From Oscillospiraceae bacterium (GTDB lineage: Bacteria; Bacillota; Clostridia; Oscillospirales; Ruminococcaceae), in contig SFJO01000006.1 of assembly GCA_004555865.1 (NCBI GenBank), positions 23,928 to 87,927 on the forward strand: a DNA stretch of 64,000 nt. The letters are read 5' to 3'. Made by a program: the position numbers and the translations under genes. The notes below the pieces were generated by a model that had not been told where the DNA came from, did not search any database, and was given only the letters and a program-made list of their open reading frames with translations. This document shows positions 32,477 to 40,937 of this stretch, one piece after another; within the stretch, counting starts at the first letter, position 1; each line of letters starts with the position of its first letter.

Positions 32477-33694
32477 ATGCAGAAACGAATTTTAGTGGTG
32501 ACCCAACATTACTGGCCCGAAAACTTCCGCATCAACGACATTGTGGAGGGCTTTGTGGCCGACGGCATTCAGGTGGATGTGCTGTGTGGGCTGCCCAATT
32601 ACCCCAAAGGGGAATGGTTTGACGGCTACCGCTACACCGGCCCCCGCACCCAGCTGCATGAAGGCGTGTGCGTTTACCGCGCCGGGGAGATCCCCCGCAA
32701 AGGCAACAGTGGGCCGATGATTTTTCTCAATTACGTCAGCTGGCCCTTTTTCGCCCTGTTCAGCCTGTGGCGGCTGAAAGGCCCCTACGATGGCATTCTG
32801 TGCTACAACACCAGCCCCGTGCTAATGAGCCTGCCCGCCTTGGTGTACGGCAAGCGCCATCACATCCCGGTTACCAATTATGTGCTGGACATCTGGCCGG
32901 AAAACCTTTACTCGGTTCTCCCGGTGAAAAGCGCGTTCTGGCGCGGCATTGCCCACCGGGTCAGCGACTGGCACTACCGCCGGGCCGACCGGCTCATTGC
33001 CATGAGCGAGGGGCTGCGCCAGCGCCTGGTGGAGCGCACCGGCAAGCCGGGTGCACAGGTTGCCGTGATTCCTCAATACTGTGAAGATTTTTACGCCATT
33101 CCCCAGCCAGACGAAGCCCTGAACGCCCAATTTGCGGGCCGGTTCAATCTGGTGTTTACCGGCAATTTCAGCCCGGCGCAAAGCCTGGAAACGGTCATCC
33201 GTGCCGCCGTGCAGGCCCACCGCCAGGGAGCGGATCGGCTGCACCTGCTTCTGGTTGGGGACGGCATGAGCCGCCCGGCGCTGGAAACTTTGGTGGACGA
33301 GCTGAACGCCCGGGACGTGGTCACCTTTTACGGCAGCGTGCCGCCCACCCGCATCCCCGCCTTTACGGCTCTGGCGGATGCGCTGGTCGTGAGCCTTTCT
33401 GACAGCCCGGATCTGGGCCTGACCGTTCCCGCCAAGGTGGCCAGCTACATGGCTGCCGCCAAGCCCCTGCTGGCCAGTATGGACGGCGAAGGGCGGGCGG
33501 CCGTTGAGCAGGCCGGCTGCGGCTGGGCCAGCGCCGCCTGCGATGTGGATGCCCTTGCCCAGAATATGCAGGCCGCCTGTTCGGTCGGCATGGCCGAGCG
33601 AGCGGCCCTCGGCGAGCGGGCTTTCGCCTACTACCGCGCCCATTACCGTCGCCGGGAACTGCTGACCCGGCTGGAGGAATTCATTCTGGGGTAA
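32477..33694 (+). CDS. WbuB-like family 4 glycosyltransferase
   Basis: Cytoplasmic GT-B enzyme of 405 residues. LVVTQHYWPENFRINDI at the start and LCGLPNYPKGEWF are the opening motifs of the WbuB group, proposed L-FucNAc transferases that often accompany the FnlABC enzymes. NYVLDIWPENLYSV, VFTGNFSPAQSLETVI and the C-terminal SDSPDLGLTVPAKVASYMA, in the place of the usual donor-binding EGxP, support a GT4 fold. By association it should transfer L-FucNAc onto a lipid-linked or nascent glycan; this is inferred. A 128-base gap without a clear terminator separates it from the epimerase. Confidence 0.85.
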   Translation: MQKRILVVTQHYWPENFRINDIVEGFVADGIQVDVLCGLPNYPKGEWFDGYRYTGPRTQLHEGVCVYRAGEIPRKGNSGPMIFLNYVSWPFFALFSLWRLKGPYDGILCYNTSPVLMSLPALVYGKRHHIPVTNYVLDIWPENLYSVLPVKSAFWRGIAHRVSDWHYRRADRLIAMSEGLRQRLVERTGKPGAQVAVIPQYCEDFYAIPQPDEALNAQFAGRFNLVFTGNFSPAQSLETVIRAAVQAHRQGADRLHLLLVGDGMSRPALETLVDELNARDVVTFYGSVPPTRIPAFTALADALVVSLSDSPDLGLTVPAKVASYMAAAKPLLASMDGEGRAAVEQAGCGWASAACDVDALAQNMQAACSVGMAERAALGERAFAYYRAHYRRRELLTRLEEFILG

Positions 33695-33745
33695 GTTCTG
33701 CCGGAACGGCAGCTTCTGCAGCCAGACATTTCGAGGTATTAAATT

Positions 33746-34462
33746 TTGAAAACATTGGTTCTGATCCCCTGCTACAATGAGGAAGCCAACATCGTTCGGG
33801 TCGTTGAGCGGCTGAAATCCACCTGCCCTGACGTGGATTATCTGGTCATCAACGATTGCTCCCGTGACCGCAGCGAAGAGATCCTGCGCGAAAACGGGTA
33901 CAATTACCTGACCCTTCCGGTCAACCTTGGCATCGGCGGCGGCGTACAGTGCGGGTACCGCTATGCCCGCGCCAACGGGTACGACATCACCGTTCAGATG
34001 GACGGCGATGGCCAGCACGACCCCGCTTATCTGAACAAGGTGGTCGGCCCGGTGGCCCGGGGCGAAATGGATATGTGCATCGGCAGCCGCTTTATCACAA
34101 AAGAGGGCTTTCAGACCAGCCCCCTGCGGCGCTTCGGCATCAACGTTCTCAGTTGGCTGATTCTTCTGCTCACCGGGCTTCGGGTGCGGGATGTGACCAG
34201 CGGCTTCCGCGCCTGCGGCAAAGAGATGACCAATTATTTTGCCGACCATTATGCCCCCGATTACCCGGAGCCGGAGGCCATTCTGGATGCGGTGCTCAAC
34301 GGCTACACCGTGGGCGAGGCCCCGGTGATCATGCAGGAGCGCCAGGGCGGTGTCTCCTCCATTCACAGCTTCAAAAGCGCCTATTATATGATCAAGGTCT
34401 CCCTGTCGCTGATCGTTCACCGGCTGGGCAGCCACCCCAAAAAACGGAGGAAGAACGTATGA
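33746..34462 (+). CDS. Family 2 glycosyltransferase, dolichyl/undecaprenyl-phosphate sugar synthase type
   Basis: 238-residue GT-A enzyme. VLIPCYNEEANI opens it, followed by INDCSRDRSEE, GIGGGVQCGYRYA and QMDGDGQHDP carrying the DxD metal site. There are no membrane helices apart from one weak hydrophobic patch near VLSWLILLL. Such enzymes charge a polyprenyl phosphate with a sugar that is later transferred outside the membrane. The start is a TTG at 33746 behind CGAGG. The stop overlaps the next ATG by four bases, and the DUF2304 neighbour is a common partner of this subfamily. Confidence 0.88.
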   Translation: MKTLVLIPCYNEEANIVRVVERLKSTCPDVDYLVINDCSRDRSEEILRENGYNYLTLPVNLGIGGGVQCGYRYARANGYDITVQMDGDGQHDPAYLNKVVGPVARGEMDMCIGSRFITKEGFQTSPLRRFGINVLSWLILLLTGLRVRDVTSGFRACGKEMTNYFADHYAPDYPEPEAILDAVLNGYTVGEAPVIMQERQGGVSSIHSFKSAYYMIKVSLSLIVHRLGSHPKKRRKNV

Positions 34463-34827
34463 CGCCGGAACTTCAACTTATTCTGCTGGCAGGGGCGGTG
34501 ATCTACCTGCTGCTGATTTTCCGCCTATTGAAAATCGGCAAACTCAGCATCAAGTTCAGCCTGCTGTGGCTGGCCAGCGGGGCCGTTCTGGTTCTGTTTG
34601 CGGTGTGCCCCTATGTGGTATACGTTCTGCGGGACATTCTGGAGATCCAGATGCCCTCGAACCTGGTGTTTCTGCTTCTGTTCTGCTTTGTACTGCTGGT
34701 GCTGCTCATTCTCAGCGTGGCCGTCAGTGATTACGCCGACCGGCTCAAGCGGCTCACGCAGGAAAACGCCATGCTTGAAAAGCGCGTGCGGGAACTGGAG
34801 CACCGGCTGGACGGCCGGGATTGCTGA
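34459..34827 (+). CDS. DUF2304 small membrane protein
   Basis: 122 residues with three membrane segments (about 6-22, 36-60 and 70-92) and a C-terminal coiled coil (DYADRLKRLTQENAMLEKRV). DUF2304 proteins are regularly encoded right after a polyprenyl-phosphate glycosyltransferase, as here with an ATGA overlap, and may anchor or activate it. No catalytic motif is visible. Confidence 0.85.
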   Translation: MTPELQLILLAGAVIYLLLIFRLLKIGKLSIKFSLLWLASGAVLVLFAVCPYVVYVLRDILEIQMPSNLVFLLLFCFVLLVLLILSVAVSDYADRLKRLTQENAMLEKRVRELEHRLDGRDC

Positions 34828-34923
34828 TCCGGTTTCGCCCGTTGTTTTTGCGGCCGTGCCTTTGCTGCGCCGCAGGCGGCGTGTTTGCCGCACCCCATCG
34901 CTTTGAGAGGAAGAAGAACATCC

Positions 34924-36351
34924 ATGGATTTCAATTCACTGGTCTATCTGGGCTTTTTTTGCGCCGTTGCGGCTGTAAACTACCTGCTGCCCAAGGCAGC
35001 TCGCCCCTGGCTGCTGTTGGTGGCCAGCTACGCCTTTTATCTCTATGACCCCCGCAATGCGCAGCTCGTCGCTCTGCTTCTCAGCGCCACCCTCATCACC
35101 TGGGCCTGCGGCCTGGCTCTTGAGCGGCTGACGAATCCATGGGTTCGGCGGCTTTTTTTGTGCCTGTCGTTTCTCACCTGCATGGGAGTACTTTTCTTTT
35201 ACAAATACTACGACTTTTTCGGCGAAGCTCTCCTGGGCAGCTATTTTACGCCGCTGAAGCTGGCTGCTCCTTTGGGGCTTTCCTACTTCACCTTTGCCAG
35301 CCTGGGCTACGCCGTGGATCAGTACCAGGGCAAGTACCCGCCGGAGAAGAACCTCTTCCGGTATGCGCTGTTCGTGAGCTTTTTTCCTGCCATCGTCACC
35401 GGCCCCATCGAGCAGGGGGACCATCTGCTGCCCCAGCTGAAGGCCCCCCGCCCCTTTGATTACGACCGGTGTGCCGGCGGTTTGTTCCGTATGCTGTGGG
35501 GTTATGTAAAAACCATGGTGATCGCCGAGGCGGTCTCGCCCTATGTCCGGCAGGTTTATTCCCATCCGGCCGACTATGCTGGCCCCTACCTCGCGGCGGC
35601 CGCGGTGTTGTTCAGTTTGTACCTGTATATGAACTTCTCCGGCTGCTGTGACCTGGCCATTGGCAGCGCCCGCATTCTGGGCTACGACCTTCTGGAAAAC
35701 TTTGAAAGTCCTTTCTTGTCCCCCACTTTCCGGGAGCTGTGGCGGCGCTGGCACATGAGCCTCACCGGCTGGTTCCGCCGGTATCTGTATGTTCCCCTGG
35801 GCGGCAGCCGCAAGGGGCTGTTCCGCCACTGCATGAACCTGCTGCTGGTGTTCCTGTTCAGCGGCCTGTGGCACGGAGCCGACTGGGGCTACCTGTGGTG
35901 GGGCCTGGCCAGCGGCCTGCTCTCGGTGGCCGGGCTGTTGTTTGACAAGGCCCTCAAGCGGCCGAAGAACCCGCAGCCGCTGCCGCTGCCGCTGCGGGTT
36001 TTGCAGGTACTCCGCACGTACCTGCTGTTCAGCCTGGTGTTCGTGTTCTTCGCCTGCGCGCTCTACGGTTCTTCCCCGGCCGTGATGTTCGCCGGGATGT
36101 TCAAGGGCTGGTCCGGCGCGCTGCCTGGGCTTGCTTCTGGGTTCGTGGCCGCCGGGCTGGACGCCGCCAGCGCCCGTGTCGCGCTCATCGGGGCCGCCTT
36201 CGTGTTTGCCTGCGAGGCGCTGGGCAACGTAAGCCAATGGGTGCGCAAGCTGCCCTTCTGGGTGCGCTGGCCGCTGTACTATCTGCTGTGCCTGAGCATT
36301 CTATTCTTCGGGGCATTCGGCCAGTCCGCCTACATCTACCAGCAGTACTAA
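34924..36351 (+). CDS. MBOAT-family O-acyltransferase
   Basis: Polytopic 475-residue membrane enzyme like DltB and AlgI, which pass acyl groups (often acetyl) from the cytoplasm to an extracytoplasmic glycan. It has about eleven hydrophobic segments, with LGLSYFTFASLGYAVDQY, FFPAIVTGPI, FRELWRRWHMSLTGWFRRYLYVPLGG and the MBOAT catalytic histidine in FLFSGLWHGADW. The start ATG 34924 follows GAGAGGAAG. The next gene, 13 bases on, encodes an SGNH-type partner, the usual two-gene O-acylation module. Confidence 0.92.
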   Translation: MDFNSLVYLGFFCAVAAVNYLLPKAARPWLLLVASYAFYLYDPRNAQLVALLLSATLITWACGLALERLTNPWVRRLFLCLSFLTCMGVLFFYKYYDFFGEALLGSYFTPLKLAAPLGLSYFTFASLGYAVDQYQGKYPPEKNLFRYALFVSFFPAIVTGPIEQGDHLLPQLKAPRPFDYDRCAGGLFRMLWGYVKTMVIAEAVSPYVRQVYSHPADYAGPYLAAAAVLFSLYLYMNFSGCCDLAIGSARILGYDLLENFESPFLSPTFRELWRRWHMSLTGWFRRYLYVPLGGSRKGLFRHCMNLLLVFLFSGLWHGADWGYLWWGLASGLLSVAGLLFDKALKRPKNPQPLPLPLRVLQVLRTYLLFSLVFVFFACALYGSSPAVMFAGMFKGWSGALPGLASGFVAAGLDAASARVALIGAAFVFACEALGNVSQWVRKLPFWVRWPLYYLLCLSILFFGAFGQSAYIYQQY

Positions 36352-36364
36352 AGGAGGGTGCAAC

Positions 36365-37735
36365 ATGGAAAACAAGCAAGCGCGCCCTCTGTGGCTGCAC
36401 CGGCTGCTCACAGGCCTGCGCATTCTCTCCCGCTTTTTGCTGCTGCTGCCTATTCCGGTGTTCATGGTCTGGTTCAGCTACAATGTGGACCGCAGCGGCC
36501 TGTTTCAGGGGGACCTTGCCCCCCGTGAGGCAGCCAACCTTTTGCTGGAAGGCAAAGATGTGACCAATTTTGAGCAGATGGACGAGCGCCAGGTGGTGCG
36601 GCTCTACATTCAAAACCTCACCGAGGAGACTACCCCGGAGGTCATCGGCCTCGGCTCTTCCCGCGTGCTGCAGTTCACCCAGAACATCATCGGCAGCGGC
36701 CGCTTTTTCAACCTGGGTGTGACCGGCGCCGATATACGGGACGTGATGACCACGTTTTACCTGATGGACAAGGAGGGCCGGCTGCCCAAAACCGTTGTGT
36801 GGAGCGTGGACCCCTGGGTGCTGTACGGCGGTGAGAACTCGCTGGACAGCCGGGCCGACGCGGAATTGTATCAGGAATTTTTACAGGAGATCCTGCACAT
36901 TGACACCGGCTATCAGGAGCCGGACAAGGTGGAATTGTGGAAGGCTCTGGCTGAGCCGGCGTATTTCCAGGGCAATGTGGACTACTACCTGCAAAACCGC
37001 AACGGCCAGGCGCTGGACGACAGCGGCAACGCCATTCCCTTCCAGGAAGTGACCGGCGACCCCTACAACCAGCCCACCGCCATCAAGCGGGGAGACGGCA
37101 GCATCCTCTATTCCGCAAGCTACCGCGGGCGGGATGCCGCGGAGGTTTCCGCCGATGCCATGCTGCAGCTGGGCACCTTCGACAGCCTGCACATGGAGGG
37201 CTTCACCCAGCTGGACGAGGCCCAGTGCAAGGCCGTTATGGCGTTCATCCAGTATCTGCGCAGCCGGGATGTGAACGTGATTCTGGTTCTGTCGCCCTTT
37301 TACCCCACCCTGTATCAGGAACTGTTCAACCAGTACACCTACGAAGGGCAGCACAGCGGCTTTTTCCAGGTGGAGCGCTGGCTGCGCTCCTATGCGGCCA
37401 GCGAGGACATTCCCCTGATCGGCAGCTACGACCCCTGCACCCTGATCGATCTGGAAGCCAGCCTGGCCAACTGGGACAAGCTGGCCGGAGAAGCCGGAAC
37501 CAGCACGCAGGAGTTTCTGCGTGCCGATCAGTATGCCGAAACCCGCCAGCAGGCCACGGTTTACCTGAACCCCTGGCCCGACTACAATGCCTATTACGAT
37601 GGTGTGCACTGCACCGGCGAGCTGCTGCACGCGTTCTTCCCCAGTGTTGACCGCATTTTGCAGCTGGCGAGCAATGACCTGCTGCCCGACCCCACCGAAA
37701 TTCTGGTGCGCACGGTGGAAAATGCAAACGGGTAA
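36365..37735 (+). CDS. Membrane-anchored SGNH/DltD-like protein, partner of the MBOAT enzyme
   Basis: 456 residues with one N-terminal membrane helix (about 20-40) and an extracytoplasmic domain. GLGSSRVLQF near residue 96 resembles the nucleophile block of SGNH/DltD/AlgX proteins, and DGVHCTGELL near the C-terminus has the Asp-x-x-His pair. Together with the MBOAT protein it should O-acylate the exported polysaccharide. It is the last gene of the operon and is followed by a strong terminator. Confidence 0.8.
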   Translation: MENKQARPLWLHRLLTGLRILSRFLLLLPIPVFMVWFSYNVDRSGLFQGDLAPREAANLLLEGKDVTNFEQMDERQVVRLYIQNLTEETTPEVIGLGSSRVLQFTQNIIGSGRFFNLGVTGADIRDVMTTFYLMDKEGRLPKTVVWSVDPWVLYGGENSLDSRADAELYQEFLQEILHIDTGYQEPDKVELWKALAEPAYFQGNVDYYLQNRNGQALDDSGNAIPFQEVTGDPYNQPTAIKRGDGSILYSASYRGRDAAEVSADAMLQLGTFDSLHMEGFTQLDEAQCKAVMAFIQYLRSRDVNVILVLSPFYPTLYQELFNQYTYEGQHSGFFQVERWLRSYAASEDIPLIGSYDPCTLIDLEASLANWDKLAGEAGTSTQEFLRADQYAETRQQATVYLNPWPDYNAYYDGVHCTGELLHAFFPSVDRILQLASNDLLPDPTEILVRTVENANG

Positions 37736-37771
37736 CATTCCATTGAATCCAAATTCAATCCACTAAAACAA

Positions 37772-37816
37772 CAGCGGGCGGATCTTCCTGAAAGAAAGAT
37801 CCGCCCGCTGCATTTT
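37772..37816 (+). terminator. Terminator of the polysaccharide operon
   Basis: CAGCGGGCGGATCTT/AAGATCCGCCCGCTG, a perfect 15-base stem (37772-37810), followed by CATTTTATT. No other gene is visible in 37736-37889. Confidence 0.9.
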
Positions 37817-37889
37817 ATTCTTGCATTTGATTGATCTTAGCGCATGGCGCTTGGGCAATGGCAGCGTTTTTTCAAAAGCGCGCCGCCGC

Positions 37890-38105
37890 TCAATACCGGA
37901 ACACACCCACCCGGCACGCTTCGCACAGCTCCGCCTTCATGTTCACCCGATGGCTCGCTTTAAGCGGCGTGATTTTTACAAAGCCGGGGGCCTTGCTTGC
38001 ATTCGTAAACACGCCGGGCACCTCTTCGGCAAAGCTGAATGCGCCGTCCTTGCTGGTAAACAGGTAGCCCTCCTTCATTTCTTTTCCGCAGTGGGGACAT
38101 TTCAT
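37890..38105 (-). CDS. Small zinc-ribbon protein (PF20097-like)
   Basis: 71 residues from ATG 38105: MKCPHCGKEMKEGYLFTSKDG..., ending ELCEACRVGVFRY. Two CxxC knuckles, one at each end, should bind one zinc. Proteins of this shape are common in Clostridia and have no known role. It lies 31 bases downstream of the XRE-AbrB gene, so the two are probably co-transcribed. The start is chosen at the first zinc knuckle; a longer frame to 38192 would overlap the upstream gene. Confidence 0.75.
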   Translation of the reverse strand: MKCPHCGKEMKEGYLFTSKDGAFSFAEEVPGVFTNASKAPGFVKITPLKASHRVNMKAELCEACRVGVFRY

Positions 38106-38136
38106 CTCAATCACCTCGTTTGCTTTTTGCCGCCGG

Positions 38137-38577
38137 TCACTCGTCCGCCTGATGGCGCCCCTGCTCCAGCAGCTGCTGCATCTTTCGTTCAAAGGTCTCC
38201 GCCTTCACTAGGGCAATGCCCTCGCTTTCGTCCCCCAGCACCACCAGACGGTCACCTTCCCGCAAAGTAAAGGTTTCCCGTGCCGCCTTGGGAATCACGA
38301 TCTGCCCCCGGCTGCCCAGAACCACCGTACCCCACAGGTGCTTTCCCAGCGGGGCCGGAGCCATGCGGGCTGCGCCCACCCGGTTTTCCTGGTTCACCAG
38401 CGCGTCCAGCGTTACCCCGTAAAAAGCGGCCAGCCGGGCACACTTTTCAACGTCCGGCAGGGTGTCGCCCTGCTCCCATTTCGCGTAGGACTGCCGGGCC
38501 ACCCCGGCAATTTCCGCCGCCTGCTCCTGCGAAAGACCTTTCAGGCTGCGCAGCATGGCCAGATTCTCCGAAAGCAT
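38137..38577 (-). CDS. Fusion regulator: XRE helix-turn-helix plus SpoVT/AbrB domain
   Basis: 146 residues. Residues 1-62 form a Cro/C1 helix-turn-helix (ENLAMLRSLKGLSQEQAAEIAG..., RQSYAKWEQGDTLPDVEK). Residues about 83-125 are an AbrB-type swapped-hairpin domain (WGTVVLGSRGQIVIPKAARETFTLREGDRLVVLG). Two DNA-binding modules in one small protein imply a dimer that reads two kinds of site. A TATAAT at 38613-38618 on the minus strand lies 36 bases upstream. Targets are not evident; the zinc-ribbon gene downstream is the only co-transcribed candidate. Confidence 0.85.
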   Translation of the reverse strand: MLSENLAMLRSLKGLSQEQAAEIAGVARQSYAKWEQGDTLPDVEKCARLAAFYGVTLDALVNQENRVGAARMAPAPLGKHLWGTVVLGSRGQIVIPKAARETFTLREGDRLVVLGDESEGIALVKAETFERKMQQLLEQGRHQADE

Positions 38578-38717
38578 TTTCGTACACTTCCTTTCGCGTT
38601 CGTTCTGCTTTCATTATAGCGTATGCAGCCGGATGCACCACCATACAAACTTGTCTGCCCGGTGCAATTTTTGTTATGTTTTGCTGCATGGGGCGGGGCG
38701 AACCAATGCACACTTTT

Positions 38718-38762
38718 CATTGGCGTTGCGCCGCCGGGCCGCACAGCGGCGCAACGCCAATG
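38718..38762. repeat. Perfect 17-bp inverted repeat
   Basis: CATTGGCGTTGCGCCGC (38718-38734) and its exact complement (38746-38762) separated by 11 bases. It lies in the divergent spacer between the XRE-AbrB gene and the leu operon. There is no T-run on either side, so it is not a typical terminator; it resembles a REP-like or small palindromic element. No second copy was noticed in the window. Confidence 0.7.
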
Positions 38763-38825
38763 GGAATCGCCGCCGTTCTTCCTGCACTTTTTATCCAGAA
38801 TCCGCCCCATTTTTTCAAAAAATCC

Positions 38826-38854
38826 TTGACATCTTTTGGCTTTTTCGCTATACT
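38826..38854 (+). promoter_or_regulatory. leu operon promoter
   Basis: TTGACA (38826-38831), 17-base spacer, TATACT (38849-38854). Transcription would start near 38861, directly ahead of the T-box leader. Confidence 0.9.
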
Positions 38855-38860
38855 AAACCA

Positions 38861-39160
38861 CGTTGATATTTGAACTGCGTAGACAGGGAAAAAGCAGTGG
38901 TTCATCGCGCTTCAGAGAGCTGCCGGTTGGTGCAAGGCAGTGCCGCAGCCACTGTATACTGGCCCTCGAGCAGCACAGCTGAACAAAAGTAGGCCGTGCC
39001 GGTCCCCCGCCGTTATCCGGGGCGTGATTCGCAGCAATGCCGATCATACTGAGCGGCCGGATGTTTTCCGGCAACGAGAGTGGTACCGCGGGCGCCCATG
39101 AATTGAGTTTCAGGCCCTCGTCTCTCAAGGGAGTTTTCTCTTGAGTGGCGAGGGCCTTTT
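38861..39160 (+). promoter_or_regulatory. T-box leader of the leu operon (probably tRNA-Leu)
   Basis: The leader contains the stem I distal-loop signature AGAGAGCTGCCGGTTGGTG, a candidate specifier CTC (Leu) at 38965-38967 followed by a purine, GAACAAAAGTA downstream of it, and the T-box sequence AGTGGTACCGCGGG around 39078-39092. It ends in a terminator (39113-39160) that competes with the antiterminator. Uncharged tRNA-Leu should allow read-through into leuACDB. The specifier assignment is by position and by the nature of the operon. Confidence 0.9.
39113..39160 (+). terminator. T-box regulated terminator
   Basis: GGCCCTCG...CTCAAG/CTTGAG...CGAGGGCC (39113-39156) followed by TTTT. Part of the T-box attenuator in front of leuA. 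Confidence 0.9.
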
Positions 39161-39242
39161 GTATTGCTTCTTCCGCCGGGAGCTGACTCCCCGCCCGCCA
39201 GACAATGCACAAGGAAAAGGATTTCACAGGAGGACCACCGCC

Positions 39243-40895
39243 ATGATGGACGCAAGCAAGTACGCCGTAGGTTATTACAATCCCCCCAAGCACGAATACC
39301 GCTGGGTGAAGAAAGATCACATTGAAAAGGCCCCCATTTGGTGCAGCGTCGATCTGCGCGACGGCAACCAGAGCCTGATCGTGCCCATGAATCTCCAAGA
39401 AAAGCTGGAGTTCTTCAAAATGCTGGTGAAGGTCGGCTTCAAGGAGATCGAGGTGGGCTTCCCCGCCGCCAGCGAGACGGAGTACGCCTTTCTGCGCACT
39501 CTGATCGAGAACGACATGATCCCCGAGGATGTGACCGTGCAGGTGCTGACCCAGTGCCGCGACCATATCATCCGCAAGACCTTTGAGGCCGTGCAGGGCG
39601 CGCCCCGGGCCGTGATCCACTTCTACAACTCCACCAGCGTGGCCCAGCGCGAGCAGGTGTTCAAAATGAGCCGCGAGGAGATCAAGCAGATCGCCGTGGA
39701 CGGCGCCAAGCTGGTCAAGCAGCTGGCCAGCGAATACGAGGGCAACTTCCTCTTCGAGTACAGCCCCGAGAGCTTCACCGGCACCGAGCCGGACTACGCC
39801 GTGGAGGTATGCAATGCCGTTCTGGACGTAATGCAGCCCACCCCCGAGCGCCCCATGATCATCAACCTGCCCGTCACTGTGGAAATGAGCATGCCCCATG
39901 TGTATGCCAACCAGATCGAATGGTGCAGCGACAACCTGAAGTACCGTGACAGCGTCATCCTCAGCCTGCATCCCCACAACGACCGCGGCACCGGCGTAGC
40001 CGACACCGAACTGGCCCTGCTGGCCGGTGCGGACCGGGTGGAGGGCACCCTCTTCGGCAACGGCGAGCGCACCGGCAACGTGGACATCATCACCGTGGCC
40101 ATGAATATGTACAGCCATGGTGTGGACCCCCATTTGGATTTCAGCGATATGCCCTCTCTCGTGGAAGTGTACGAACGCGTCACCCGGATGCACGTGTATG
40201 AGCGCAGCCCCTACGCCGGCGCGCTGGTGTTCGCGGCCTTCAGCGGCAGCCATCAGGATGCCATCGCCAAGGGCATGAAGTGGCGGGATGAGAAGAACCT
40301 CCACCGCTGGACGGTGCCCTACATTCCCGTGGACCCCAAGGACATCGGCCGCACCTACGACGCGGATGTGATCCGCATCAACAGCCAGAGCGGCAAGGGC
40401 GGCATCGGTTATCTGCTGGAGCAGACCTACGGCTACATCCTGCCCGGCAAAATGCGCGAGCATCTGGGCTACACCGTCAAGTCGGTGTCCGACCATGCCC
40501 ACAAGGAGCTTTCCGCTCCCGAGGTTCGGGATGTGTTCCAAAAGACGTATCTGAACAAGACCAGCCCCTTCAAGCTGGTGGACGTGAGCTTCATCCAGAA
40601 GAAAGATTTCTTCGCCGTGGTCACCCTGGAGACCGGCGGCCAGCAGCGTGAGTTCTCCGGCATCGGCAACGGCCGTCTGGATGCCGTAGCCAACGCCATC
40701 CAGAGCGGCACCGGCATGGAGTTCACCATCGATACTTACACCCAGCACGCCCTGGAGCAGGGTTCCACCAGCCGGGCCATCAGCTACGTTGGCCTGAAGT
40801 GGGGCAGCGGCACCATTACCTGGGGTGCCGGCACCGACACCGACGTGATGACCTCCAGCGTAAAGGCCCTCATCAGCGCCGTAAACAACAAGTAA
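39243..40895 (+). CDS. leuA: 2-Isopropylmalate synthase (long, yeast/actinobacterial LeuA type)
   Basis: Condenses 2-ketoisovalerate with acetyl-CoA, the first step of leucine synthesis. The 550 residues begin MMDASKYAVGYYNPPKHEYRW, then show WCSVDLRDGNQSL (metal Asp), EVGFPAASETE, LHPHNDRGTG (metal histidines) and LFGNGERTGNVDI. The C-terminal part from about 440 is the leucine-sensing LeuA dimer domain, ending in a short tail. The length and motif spacing match the TIGR00970 branch and not the 510-residue E. coli type. The start is ATG 39243 after AGGAGG. Confidence 0.95.
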   Translation: MMDASKYAVGYYNPPKHEYRWVKKDHIEKAPIWCSVDLRDGNQSLIVPMNLQEKLEFFKMLVKVGFKEIEVGFPAASETEYAFLRTLIENDMIPEDVTVQVLTQCRDHIIRKTFEAVQGAPRAVIHFYNSTSVAQREQVFKMSREEIKQIAVDGAKLVKQLASEYEGNFLFEYSPESFTGTEPDYAVEVCNAVLDVMQPTPERPMIINLPVTVEMSMPHVYANQIEWCSDNLKYRDSVILSLHPHNDRGTGVADTELALLAGADRVEGTLFGNGERTGNVDIITVAMNMYSHGVDPHLDFSDMPSLVEVYERVTRMHVYERSPYAGALVFAAFSGSHQDAIAKGMKWRDEKNLHRWTVPYIPVDPKDIGRTYDADVIRINSQSGKGGIGYLLEQTYGYILPGKMREHLGYTVKSVSDHAHKELSAPEVRDVFQKTYLNKTSPFKLVDVSFIQKKDFFAVVTLETGGQQREFSGIGNGRLDAVANAIQSGTGMEFTIDTYTQHALEQGSTSRAISYVGLKWGSGTITWGAGTDTDVMTSSVKALISAVNNK

Positions 40896-40937
40896 ACGAC
40901 GAAACCGCCCAGATTCAAACTAAAGGAGAGATTTTCC

